Below are positions 8,472-16,164 of a stretch of 64,000 bases of DNA, one piece after another. Every line of letters begins with the position of its first letter. Position 1 is the stretch's first letter. The stretch is from DATILL01 sp035476575. Lineage in GTDB: Bacteria > Actinomycetota > Actinomycetes > Mycobacteriales > JACQDL01. The notes beneath the pieces were generated by a model. It was not told where the DNA came from and ran no database searches. It saw nothing but the letters and a program-made list of their open reading frames with translations. The stretch spans positions 17,638 through 81,637 of the forward strand of contig DATILL010000006.1 in NCBI GenBank assembly GCA_035476575.1, read 5' to 3'. The position numbers were made by a program, and so were the translations under genes.

Positions 8472-8630
8472 TGTGGAAAACTGCCAAATAACCTGTGGAA
8501 CACTGCCGAATACTAGAGACGTGTCGTCGCCCTGCCACCCGGGCCGCTCACAAGTTCCCACAAGCCTGCCCGAAGGGGAACAGGCCCACGATAGAAAGCG
8601 GTCGTGGCCGCTGGGGGAACAGGCCCACGA
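8472..8630. repeat. Two pairs of short direct repeats upstream of the oxidase gene
   Basis: Pair one is a 19-bp TGTGGAA(A/C)ACTGCC(A/G)AATA at 8472-8490 and 8494-8512. Pair two is GGGGAACAGGCCCACGA at 8575-8591 and 8614-8630. Both sit in the gap between the oxidase start and the beta-helix remnant. They may be operators for the oxidase or dispersed intergenic elements. Confidence 0.6.
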
Positions 8631-8650
8631 CCGTCCAAGGGGCTCCGGGG

Positions 8651-9210
8651 TCAGCACGCCGTGGCGATCTGCTGCGTGTTGTCAGAGAAGGTGTTGTTCG
8701 TCCACTTGACCCCTTCGGTCCGGTTGAGCCGGAAGGAGTTCGCGCAGTTGTGCGCCCCGTACTGGTACGACCCACGCACGAACTGGTTGTCATGGATGTC
8801 GATGACGACCTTGCTGCCGGCCGCCGCGTCCGTCGTCCAGACCGAGAAGTTGCCACCGGCGAACAGGTTGTTGTAGGCGGTCAGCTGTTGCCCTTGCCGG
8901 TGGTGTTGGCGGTCCTGCCGTCAATGGTGTTGTGGACCAAGGTGACCTTGGAGACGTCGCCAGGGCTGTACTGCTGAACGGCGTCGGAGTGCGAGCCGGC
9001 GTACATGCAGGTGTGGTGTGGTCGGGCTCGGCGACGGGGCCGGCGTGACCGGCGGCTTCTGGCAGCCGACACTCTTCACAGCGATGCGGGCAGCGTATGC
9101 TTTGGCGTCGATGCGGTCGAGCTGCGCGGTGGTGCCGCTGAGGCGTTCCCGGTTCCGGCCAAGATAGCTCCGGCAACGACGAGGATTACGGTCTTCCGTC
9201 CTGCGGCCAT
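8651..9210 (-). pseudogene. Frameshifted secreted right-handed beta-helix (pectate-lyase-like) protein remnant
   Basis: An ATG at 9210 with GAAGGA upstream starts a clear signal peptide, 'MAAGRKTVILVVAGAILAG' then 'TGNASAA'. That frame stops after about 44 codons. The next frame gives 'MYAGSHSDAVQQYSPGDVSK' and 'VTLVHNTIDGRTANTTGKGN', and a third frame gives 'TAYNNLFAGGNFSVWTTDA' down to 'NTFSDNTQQIATAC' and a stop at 8651. The Asn-rich 'HNTIDG', 'HDNQF', 'NNTF' turns are typical of parallel beta-helix repeats. At least two frameshifts, and probably the loss of much of the middle, leave about 560 bp, so no functional protein is expected. Confidence 0.75.
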
Positions 9211-9656
9211 GTCGGTCCTTCGGTCAGTGCGGCTGGGATGCCGCCCTAGACGTCAGGCCGGAATGCGTGAAGGGATACGCCGCGGTTGCCGCTCGGTTGT
9301 CCGGGAAGACTCAGCCGGCCCGCGCCGCCGCCACCGTTCCGCACCCGGCGAGGACCCGCTCTAGCAGCGGTCGAGCCCGACCGTGTAGGGGATGACCCAG
9401 CCGAGGACAGTGATGCCGATGGCCGCTTCCACCGCACGCGGGCGGCGCTGGTCCGGGCACCACGTGGCAGGTCGCCTGCGACCCGACTCCGAAAGCCGGG
9501 CGCGGTGTGGCGCTGGCCGTGCTACTTACGGCGACCTGTCCGGGCACCAGCTACGGCATCTTCCGGCTGGGCGCACCTGGCGGGCGCTGATCGCGGCGTG
9601 CGCGCCGCCGTACCGGTGCGTGACCGCCCGACGGCGGCCGGGCAGCCGGCCCAGCC
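9211..9656. other. Intergenic region without a supported gene
   Basis: No reading frame here shows convincing codon bias. On the minus strand near 9361-9440 a short hydrophobic stretch ending 'GWVIPYTVGLDRC' could be the tail of a lost membrane protein, but it has no start and no homologous context. Confidence 0.4.
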
Positions 9657-9806
9657 TCAGGTGTCCAGGACCTTGCGGACCATGCCGAGCAGGGTGGCCT
9701 CGGTGAACGACTTCTCGACCAGCTCCACGCCGGGGTCGGTGCCCAGCGGCATGGCACCCGCGAGGCCGGTGCGCCCGCCGTCGCCGAAGACCGCACGGTA
9801 GCCACT
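9657..9806 (-). pseudogene. Remnant of a response-regulator receiver domain (C-terminal end)
   Basis: About 50 codons on the minus strand, 'GYRAVFGDGGRTGLAGAM' then 'PGVELVEKSFTEATLLGMV' and 'RKVLDT' before the stop, match the last third of receiver domains. The expected conserved Lys is present ('VEKSF' for the usual 'xxKPF') and is followed by the helix that ends in 'VRxVLD'. The phosphoacceptor Asp and everything before it are missing. It probably comes from a hybrid histidine kinase. Confidence 0.55.
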
Positions 9807-9876
9807 CAGAAGGAGACAAGCTCTGCGACAGCTCCGCATCTACAGTTCGTACATATCCGGTTTACGGGAGGTAGCA

Positions 9877-9999
9877 GTGGCGGAGGAGAAGCCGAAGGAC
9901 AGCAAGCACGCCAAGCCGGAACCCAAGGGCAACGACGACGCGAAGGCCGGTGGGATCCCGCCGCCGGCCCCGGACGGCCAGCACGCCACACACGGGTGA
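9877..9999 (+). CDS. Small 40-residue peptide, candidate RiPP precursor, coupled to methyltransferase
   Basis: GTG at 9877 is preceded by a strong GGGAGGTAGCA ribosome site. The 40-residue product starts with a highly charged stretch ('EEKPKDSKHAKPEPKG') and ends in a short Gly/Pro/His tail ('AGGIPPPAPDGQHATHG'). Its TGA overlaps the GTG of the methyltransferase gene, so the two are translationally coupled. PIMT-like methyltransferases of this type modify ribosomal peptides in graspetide and FxLD-lanthipeptide clusters, which makes a precursor role plausible. However, there is no FxLD motif and no ATP-grasp or lanthionine enzyme next to it. The peptide could instead be only a coupling leader. 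Confidence 0.62.
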   Translation: MAEEKPKDSKHAKPEPKGNDDAKAGGIPPPAPDGQHATHG

Positions 10000-11174
10000 G
10001 GCCTGCCGCGACGCCGTCGCTGGTCAGCACGCTGACCCGCGCCGGTGCGCTGCCCGAGCGGTGGCGGCCGGTGTTCGAGGCGGTCCCCCGCGAGGCGTTC
10101 GTCCCCCCGTCGGTGTGGCGCAACGACGGCCACCAGGTCACCCCGGTCGACCGCGCCACCGACCCGGCGGGGTGGCGCGCGCTGGTCGACGGCGACCGGG
10201 CGGTCACCGTCCAGGCCGACGACGGCCGGACCCCACCCGGCCAGATCGGCCGGTGGCCGACCTCCTCCACCACCCAGCCGTCGCTAGTCGCGGCCATGCT
10301 CGACCTGCTCGACGTCCGCGACCACGCCAGCGTGCTGGAGATCGGCACGGGCACCGGCTGGAATGCCGCCCTGCTCTGCGCCCGGCTCGGCGAGCAGAAC
10401 GTCACCACCATCGAGATCGACCCCGCCCTGGCCGCCACCGCCCGCGCCGCCCTGGCCACCGCCGGCCACCGCCCCACCGTGATCACCGGCGACGGTGCTG
10501 CCGGCTGGCCGCCTGGGGCGCCGTACGACCGGATCATCGCCACCTGCGCGGTCCGCCACCTGCCCCACGCCTGGGTCGAGCAGGGCCGCCCCGGCGGCCG
10601 GATCGTCGCCCCCGTCAGCACCGTCTACCACCCCGGCGCTCTGGTCGCCCTCGACGTCGCCGACGACGGCACGGCGTCAGGCCGGTTCGGCACCGACGCC
10701 GCGTTCATGCCGATCCGCGCCCAACGCACCCCGGTCGGCTGGCTCGCCGACCACGCCCACGACAACGTTCCCTACGACGAGAGCCGCACCGACCTGCACC
10801 CCCACCACGTCGCCGGCGAACCCCACGCCTGGTTCGCGATTGGCCTGCACCTGACCGGCATCGACATCGCTACCCAGCACCACCCCGACGGGCATTGCGA
10901 CAGCCAGTGCGGCGGGCAGGGCTACGACGTGTGGTTCTACGATCCCACCGGCACCGGCTCCGCCGCCCGGGTCACCGCCGAGCCCGGCACCACCACCTAC
11001 CCAGTCCACCAGCGCGGCCCCCGCCGGCTCTGGGACGAGATCACCGCCGCCCACACCTGGTGGACCAACGCCGGCAGGCCCGACCGCGAACGCTTCGGGC
11101 TCACCGTCACCCCGACCGGCCAGCACACCTGGCTCAACACACCATCGCAAACGATCATCGAGTTATCGCCGTGA
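9996..11174 (+). CDS. PIMT-like SAM-dependent methyltransferase (RiPP maturase-type)
   Basis: The product has 392 residues from the GTG at 9996, which overlaps the preceding stop (GTGA). It resembles protein-L-isoaspartate O-methyltransferases: 'SSTTQPSLVAAMLDLL' (90-105), SAM motif I 'VLEIGTGTGWNAALL' (113-127), 'VTTIEIDPALAATARAAL' and 'DRIIATCAVRHLPHAW'. A C-terminal extension of about 170 residues ends 'RERFGLTVTPTGQHTWLN', as seen in methyltransferases of peptide-maturase systems (the TgmC and FxLD types). Family knowledge suggests methylation of an Asp side chain or C-terminus, perhaps through an aspartimide. The target may be the 40-residue peptide just upstream, but no ATP-grasp partner is in the window. 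A free-standing protein-repair enzyme is the alternative. Confidence 0.85.
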   Translation: MRPAATPSLVSTLTRAGALPERWRPVFEAVPREAFVPPSVWRNDGHQVTPVDRATDPAGWRALVDGDRAVTVQADDGRTPPGQIGRWPTSSTTQPSLVAAMLDLLDVRDHASVLEIGTGTGWNAALLCARLGEQNVTTIEIDPALAATARAALATAGHRPTVITGDGAAGWPPGAPYDRIIATCAVRHLPHAWVEQGRPGGRIVAPVSTVYHPGALVALDVADDGTASGRFGTDAAFMPIRAQRTPVGWLADHAHDNVPYDESRTDLHPHHVAGEPHAWFAIGLHLTGIDIATQHHPDGHCDSQCGGQGYDVWFYDPTGTGSAARVTAEPGTTTYPVHQRGPRRLWDEITAAHTWWTNAGRPDRERFGLTVTPTGQHTWLNTPSQTIIELSP

Positions 11175-11453
11175 TTGGAGATCAACTAGCGACAACAGCT
11201 CCATGATCGTCGGGAGGTGGGGCGGCCGCGTGATCACCAATGACATCCGGCAGGTGATGCAGGCGCCGCTGGCCATAGCGGCCTGTACCGCATCGGAGAG
11301 TTCGGATATCCCCGGTTCTCGTCCGACAGTGCCGTGTGCTCGCTGCCGCTCCTCATCCCTCCACTCGTCGGTGGCATGTTGCCGCCGTTCATCCGCGACC
11401 TCGGCGTTCTGGAGGATTCTCCGCGCCGCGGGCACTGAACGGACCTGCTGGAC
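11175..11453. other. Short region without a supported gene
   Basis: Codon bias is weak in all frames. A plus-strand frame reads 'GLYRIGEFGYPRF' near 11270 and stops at 11437, but it has no start codon. It may be a further remnant of the decayed locus that follows. Confidence 0.35.
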
Positions 11454-12137
11454 ATGGCGGCCCGCAGCCTGAACAAAATGCCGAACTACAGCGTGTGGGA
11501 GAACGTGCGGGCCGAGACCGCCACCCCACCTGGACAACTACCTGGCCGACCGGCGCGACCTCTCGCCGCGGGCCGCCCCGATGGAGCTGTGCGACCTGCC
11601 AGCGGAGACGATGCGCAAGATCCTGGCCGTGCGGCACGACCGGCTGTCTTCCCGGGAGCGTGACTGGTTCTATGCGGGGCAGGAGCTCGAACCGCAGTAC
11701 CATGTGCCGGCCGGCACGGTGGCGCCGCCGCGCGCCCAGGCCACGCTCGATGACCCGGCCCATCGACGACTCGGTCCTCACCGGGCTGGGCAACCGGGAC
11801 GGGCTGGCCAGGTCGGACGTCATTCTCGTCCTCGGCGCGCAAGGGCACGTCTTCCCCGCGGACGAGGCGGCGCGGACCGCCCGGCTTCAGCCCCAACGAG
11901 CAGGACCTTCCTTCGGCGAGGCCGACGCGCTCATGCACCGGTTTCGCAGCCAGTATCCCGGCGTACCGCCGGACGTCCGCCTCCATGTGGACGGGCGCGC
12001 CCGCACCACCGCCGAGACCATCGCGCACCTGCAGACCCACCTGCAGCCGCTGGTCACTGAGCTCGGCCGGCCAGTCGTGCTGACGCTGGTCACCCTCGCC
12101 GTACCATATGCGCAGGTTCTACTACCTGGCGCACTGA
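11454..12137 (+). pseudogene. Decayed locus ending in a YdcF/ElyC/SanA-like (DUF218) domain
   Basis: Three frames must be joined. Frame one reads 'MPNYSVWENVRAETAT' and is lost at a CCCC run near 11524. Frame two continues 'HLDNYLADRRDLSPRAAP' and 'MELCDLPAETMRKILAVRHD'. Frame three, from ATG 11750, gives the DUF218 signature: 'SDVILVLGAQGHVFPADE', 'EADALMHRFRSQYPGVP', 'RARTTAETIAHLQTHLQP' and 'VVLTLVT'. A last frameshift near 12102 is needed to reach the conserved 'PYHMRRFYYLAH' and the natural TGA at 12135-12137; without it the frame runs on to 12256. Intact DUF218 proteins act in envelope metabolism. Whether the 5' portion was a separate gene is unclear. Confidence 0.6.
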
Positions 12138-12154
12138 GCGCTCGGACCGCCCGC

Positions 12155-12820
12155 TCACATGGGTCTGCGCGGCCGTCTACCTGCCGCGATTTGGGACGGC
12201 TCCGACCTAACGTTCAGGAACTGCCGGCGGACCTGCCTGATCAGGTGACTATGTAGCATCGGACCACTCAGCCACAACGCTACCGACACCAACCCCAAAA
12301 ATACTAGGACGATCGACGGCAGTATGTAGAGCCTGGAGATGTACGTGCTGTAGCCACCCAGCATCAACGAGGACGTACTGAGCACGAATATGATGAGGAA
12401 CTGGGCACGCTCGCGAGCGATATATACTGGCTGGCGACGAAGCCAGCCCTCCCATTCCATCGCCGGATGTTCCCCGTCCACCACCTCGTTGATTATTTCC
12501 TCTCGGTGTGCCAGAAAAGAACTCGCCCTGGCCGCCCGCAGCATTTCTCCCAACGAGCCCGCCGTGACGAAAACGGCGAGGATCGGCACAAGGAAGGCGA
12601 GTATCAACACTCCGAGCGGCGATCTTTCCTGCTGGAGCCCAAGACCTATCAGCACTGAGAGGCCGGCCGTCCCCACTTGCATAATCGTACGCTGCGCCTG
12701 TATGGCGTCGATGATCTCGACCCGCAAGGCATCGTACTCTTCGAGGGCGACGGACAGCCATTTACTAACGTCGGCGCCAGTCCCATTCGACGCCCGCTTG
12801 ATCTGCGCCGACGTCCCCAT
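12155..12820 (-). CDS. Hypothetical multi-pass membrane protein
   Basis: The product has 221 residues from the ATG at 12820, chosen for GGGGGAGG 9 bp upstream; a longer version to 12952 lacks a ribosome site. An amphipathic stretch 'ALEEYDALRVEIIDAIQAQ' precedes two close membrane helices (about 46-80: 'VGTAGLSVLIGLGLQ', 'LGVLILAFLVPILAVFVTA'). A cytoplasmic loop with 'AHREEIINEVV' follows, then two more helices ('LIIFVLSTSSLMLGG', 'LPSIVLVFLGLVSVALWLS') and a basic tail. GC content is lower than in neighbouring genes, which hints at transfer. Function is unknown; the arrangement resembles small membrane effectors, but no family is recognised. Confidence 0.72.
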   Translation of the reverse strand: MGTSAQIKRASNGTGADVSKWLSVALEEYDALRVEIIDAIQAQRTIMQVGTAGLSVLIGLGLQQERSPLGVLILAFLVPILAVFVTAGSLGEMLRAARASSFLAHREEIINEVVDGEHPAMEWEGWLRRQPVYIARERAQFLIIFVLSTSSLMLGGYSTYISRLYILPSIVLVFLGLVSVALWLSGPMLHSHLIRQVRRQFLNVRSEPSQIAAGRRPRRPM

Positions 12821-12893
12821 CCCCGTCAGCCTCCCCCAGCTCACTCCACTCGGCTTCATGGGTATGAGCCATCCAGTCAGTGATCCCGGCCGG

Positions 12894-13379
12894 CTAAGTT
12901 TCTTGGCATGCATATGCCAAGCATACGATGGACAATGCGCAGCGACGTGCACGCCAACCAGTACGGTCGACCTTGTACCGGGCCCTGACGGCGGCGTTGT
13001 CGAGGTCCTTCGCGCCGGTCATCCGGTAGGCGTTGGACAGCCTGATCAGGGTGGTGTTGTCCGCCAGCCGCAGCCGGTGGTCGATCCGCCACAGCACGAA
13101 CGCCGTGCACTGCCGGGCCATCACGGTGTCACCGCCCAGGTAACGGGAGGCGAACGCCCGCCAGTTGTAGTCGTTGGCGACGGGGGCTTCCGGCAGGTCC
13201 CGGGCGGACGTGATCGCCGCCGTCGGGGCGAGCCGGACCGGGTGCGGGTCGGCGGCCGCCGGGTGGACGCCGCTGGCCATGATGCTGGCCGCAACGCCCG
13301 CCGCGGCGGTGACGGGCAGGGCCGCTCGGGTCGCCGTCTGGATCACAGTGGTTGCAGGCATGGTCGCCGACCTCATTCG
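12894..13379 (-). pseudogene. Truncated secreted CHAP-like (amidase) protein
   Basis: The N-terminus from ATG 13379 (or 13364) has a signal-like segment, 'RAALPVTAAAGVAASIMAS', with an Ala-x-Ala exit. It is followed by 'NDYNWRAF' and 'RQCTAFVLWRIDHRL', which match the start of CHAP domains including the catalytic Cys of 'QCTxFV'. After 'RARYKVDRT' the similarity ends where intact proteins continue towards the catalytic His; instead the frame runs 20 codons into unrelated sequence. The enzyme half is missing, so activity is unlikely. Intact homologues hydrolyse peptidoglycan cross-links. Confidence 0.6.
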
Positions 13380-13673
13380 AGCTGGCCGAACGGGCGATCT
13401 TCCGGGGATGTCCCGGGGCCTCTTCGGCGGTGGTTGCCCGTGAGTTCGGCCGGTCGGGTCGACGGGAAGGGTCGCCTGCCGGTGCGCGTCGGTTGCCCTG
13501 CTGCGACCGCTCCGCGGGTCCGGCTCCGGATCCGCGGAGGGGATCGAGATACAGTGGTGTGTTGACATCTGAGATGGATCGATCACGGCTGGTGACAGCC
13601 ACGACCGCCTGACGATGTCCGACGACTACCGCACGAGGCCCGCGCACCCGGCTCGAACGGGGCCACGGCCGCA

Positions 13674-14273
13674 ATGGAGCTGCATGACCTGATCAGCCGG
13701 GCCCACCTGGTCCGGTGCCTGGACGAGGCCGGCGCGCTGGAGCGGATCCGGGACATCAGCGACGTGCCGGTGCTCATGCTCACCGGGACGCGGCAAGGGG
13801 GTCGACCGGGTCCGCCGCCTGCGCGGCGGGGCCGACGACTACCTGACCAAGCCGTACACCAACGCCGAGCTGGTGGCCCGGGTGGACGCGCTGCTGCGCC
13901 GGGCCGGCACGGCGAGCTGGGCCGAGGAAATCTACGACGACGCCGTGATCCGGCTCGACCCGCAGACCCGCACCGTCCGCACGCTGGACGTGGAACGGCG
14001 GCTGACCGGCACCGAGCTCCGGCTGCTGAACGTGCTGGTCCGCAACGCCGGGCTCACCCTCACGCCCAGCCAGCTCCTCACCCACGCCTGGGACGACCCG
14101 AGCGGCGTCGGCACCGAGCGGGTGAAGTTCGTCGTGCCGCGGCTGCGCCGCAAGCTGGGCTGCCCGACCCGGAGACCAGCCCGGTCGAGTCGGTCCGCGG
14201 CCTCGGCTACCGGTACCGGCCCGCCCCCGCCCTGACCGGCGCCGAGAAACGACACCGTTGGGTATCGTCTTGA
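13674..14273 (+). pseudogene. Frameshifted OmpR-family response regulator remnant
   Basis: The locus begins near 'DISDVPVLMLTGT', the middle of a receiver domain, so the phosphoacceptor Asp is already lost. A shift at the GGGGG run near 13798 leads to 'RRLRGGADDYLTKPYTNAEL' with the conserved Lys. A winged-helix domain follows: 'LTGTELRLLNVLVRNAGLT' and 'WDDPSGVGTERVKFVVPRLR'. A second shift near 14170 is needed to reach the terminal 'SPVESVRGLGYRYRP'. With the start missing and two frameshifts, it is a pseudogene unless the sequence is wrong. No kinase gene is adjacent, though a receiver remnant lies at 9.7 kb. Confidence 0.8.
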
Positions 14274-14371
14274 GCGAGCTACCAGCTACACTGACCTATG
14301 CCAAGGCCCCGTAGGCTGCGGAAGTGAGCCCGGCACCCGTCCGGACGGTCGGCGGCCGGGCTTCGCGTTGT

Positions 14372-14911
14372 CTATGACACGCCGACATCGATCACCCTCA
14401 CAACTGCCGGAGCGATGCGGCGTCGCCAGTCACTCCCCGCGCCGTGACACCAGGCGATGACATCTGCCAGCCAGAGAAGTTGCTCGGCGGCACTGTCCAT
14501 GTGCTCGTAGGTCAGCCCGCTCTCCTGCGGGCGCTTGCCCAGGACTGCCCAGATCGTCCTCTCATCGTGCCGGTCCCGGCCGGGACGGCTGTCCAGCACC
14601 AGGCGACGGACCCCGTCGTCCAGCAGATCCTCGACCAGCCGGAGGAGACACCGCTGGCGGGCTGCCTCCTGGTCGGCGCCGTAGCGACAAAGGTAGATGC
14701 GCGCCCGCACACCGTCGGCGATGATCTTGGCAACGATCGCGCGCAGCCGCTGCGGAGCTTCCTTCTTGGCGTGCAGCTCTCGTTGACCTGGCATGAGCAG
14801 ACCGCGCAGCAGTCGACGCAGCCTGCCCAGATCGGCCGGGTCGACCAGCGCCACACTCAGCATGTAGACCGGTCCCCGGCACGACTCGTCGACGAAGCCA
14901 TGCACCGACAT
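14372..14911 (-). CDS. DUF3800-like protein
   Basis: This 179-residue protein starts 'MSVHGFVDESCRGPVYMLS' with the early Asp-Glu-Ser motif of DUF3800 proteins. It continues with 'RELHAKKEAPQRLRAIVAKI', 'RRLVLDSRPGRDRHDERTI' and, near the end, 'AAEQLLWLADVIAWCH', which fits the conserved C-terminal Gln/Ala-Asp pair. The family is predicted to have an RNase H-like fold with acidic residues for metal binding, and its members are common in defence-rich regions, but no activity is assigned. The start lies about 50 bp from the GCAAGTTTGGGAA repeats. The ribosome site is weak. Confidence 0.75.
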   Translation of the reverse strand: MSVHGFVDESCRGPVYMLSVALVDPADLGRLRRLLRGLLMPGQRELHAKKEAPQRLRAIVAKIIADGVRARIYLCRYGADQEAARQRCLLRLVEDLLDDGVRRLVLDSRPGRDRHDERTIWAVLGKRPQESGLTYEHMDSAAEQLLWLADVIAWCHGAGSDWRRRIAPAVVRVIDVGVS

Positions 14912-14959
14912 CCGGGAAGCGTACGGCCGCCCCAGGACGGGCTTCCCATGGGGGTTTGG

Positions 14960-15085
14960 GCAAGTTTTGGAAACTAGCGGGCGGGGACCGCAAGTTTGGG
15001 AACCTGCCCGGGCAGGGGCCGCAAAGTTTGGGAACTAGCCCGAGCCCGAGCGTGCCGGGACCGCAAGTTTGGGGAAACCTGCCCG
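14960..15085. repeat. Four copies of a GCAAGTTTGGGAA-type repeat
   Basis: GCAAGTTTTGGAAA, GCAAGTTTGGGAA, GCAAAGTTTGGGAA and GCAAGTTTGGGGAAA occur at about 14960, 14990, 15021 and 15063. Each is followed by AC(T/C) and a GC-rich CCCG spacer. The array lies in the promoter region of the DUF3800-like gene. Confidence 0.75.
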
Positions 15086-15121
15086 AGTGGGAGCCGGGCG
15101 GGCCGCACCGCACCGCACAAG

Positions 15122-15166
15122 CGAACCCCCACCCTGACCGGGGGGGCCGGTCAGGGTGGGGGTTCG
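15122..15166. terminator. Perfect 20-bp stem-loop, probable terminator of the protease locus
   Basis: Bases 15122-15141 and 15147-15166 are perfect reverse complements (CGAACCCCCACCCTGACCGG) around a GGGGG loop. It lies about 50 bp beyond the stop of the minus-strand metalloprotease remnant. There is no U-tract, as is common for actinobacterial terminators. Confidence 0.7.
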
Positions 15167-15217
15167 TGGCGCGGGGAGGGCCGGCGGGAGGGGCACCTGG
15201 CCGCCGGCCCTCCGGTC

Positions 15218-16028
15218 TCAGCGGGTGCCGTAGAGGCGCGCCAGCCCGGTGTAGTCGCCCATGCCGAGCAGCCGTTTGCTCGTGTCACACGCTCCGATGG
15301 CGGTGGCCATGACCTGGGTGCTGTGGGTCGTCAGGTCGACGTGGGACAGCCCGAAGGTGTGCCCCTGCTCGTGGGTGAGCACCGACTGGACGTCGTAGGC
15401 GCCGCTGCACCTGACCGGCAGGCTGGTGAACCACCGCTAGCTCTTGTTGATCATGATGTCGGAGCTGGCGATCTTGCCGTCAGCGTAGTAGACGCAGGTG
15501 ATGGCCAGGTAGCCGACCCGCAGGCTGCCCCAACCGACGGTGTTGTCGCCGTCGTTGCCGTTACACCTGCCCACGGTGTCCACCTGGGCGAACCCGGCCG
15601 GTGGTGCCGGCGTAGCCGCCGCTGGCCGCCAGCCGCCTGGTGATGCCGCACCGGTTGGCGCCGATGGTCACCGTCCAGGTGGCGTTCTTGGTCGCGGTCG
15701 CCGTCCGGACGTTCGTCGGAGAGCCTGCCGGGTTGTAGCAGAACGTCAGCGTCTTGGCCGCCTGGAACCCTTCGAGGCTGTAGGCACGGTCGGCGCAGGC
15801 TGCCGAGACCGCAGCCGGGCGGACCGTCGCCGTACCGGCCTCGATCTCGTCGCCGAGGACGCTCATGCCGGACCCGGCCAGCGGCGCGCCCGCGCCCGCG
15901 GCCGGGCTGGCGGCGGCGCGGTCGGGCTGGGACCGGTCACCACCGTGCGCCGAGCCGACCGCGGTGGCCCCCACGACGGCGGCGAGGGCGGCGAAGGCGG
16001 ACATCCTGAGCGCGGCACGGTGCGCCAT
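15218..16028 (-). pseudogene. Secreted zinc metalloprotease (HExxHxxGxxH) broken by a frameshift and a stop codon
   Basis: GGAAGGACCACC precedes ATG 16028, which begins a signal peptide ('MAHRAALRMSAFAALAAVV' then 'GATAVGSAHG'). The frame continues to 'GANRCGITRRLAASGGYAG', then shifts near 15600. The second frame reads 'CNGNDGDNTVGWGSLRVGYL' and reaches an in-frame TAG after 'IMINKS'. Beyond the stop lies an intact metzincin zinc site 'LTHEQGHTFGLSHVD' and the end 'MGDYTGLARLYGTR' with TGA at 15218. This is the architecture of small secreted matrixin-like proteases. The zinc site is perfectly kept, so decay is recent, or one of the two lesions is a sequencing error. Confidence 0.8.
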
Positions 16029-16164
16029 GGTGGTCCTTCCGACGTTCCAACGTTCCGGCGTGACGGAAGGACCGGTCCGGCAGGAGGCGTGTCCCGCGGG
16101 GTGTGCCGCCGTTGCCGCCCGGTTGCGTGCGCGCGGCCGGTCGAACGGGCACGATCGAGATGTC

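Noticed and set aside
11163..11537. A 124-codon minus-strand gene before the YdcF-like locus
   Set aside because: It has no ribosome site, poor codon bias and no recognisable domain.
15865..16164. N-terminal extension of the helicase by 100 residues
   Set aside because: It overlaps the signal-peptide part of the opposite-strand protease gene and has no ribosome site. The start at 16165 fits the family.
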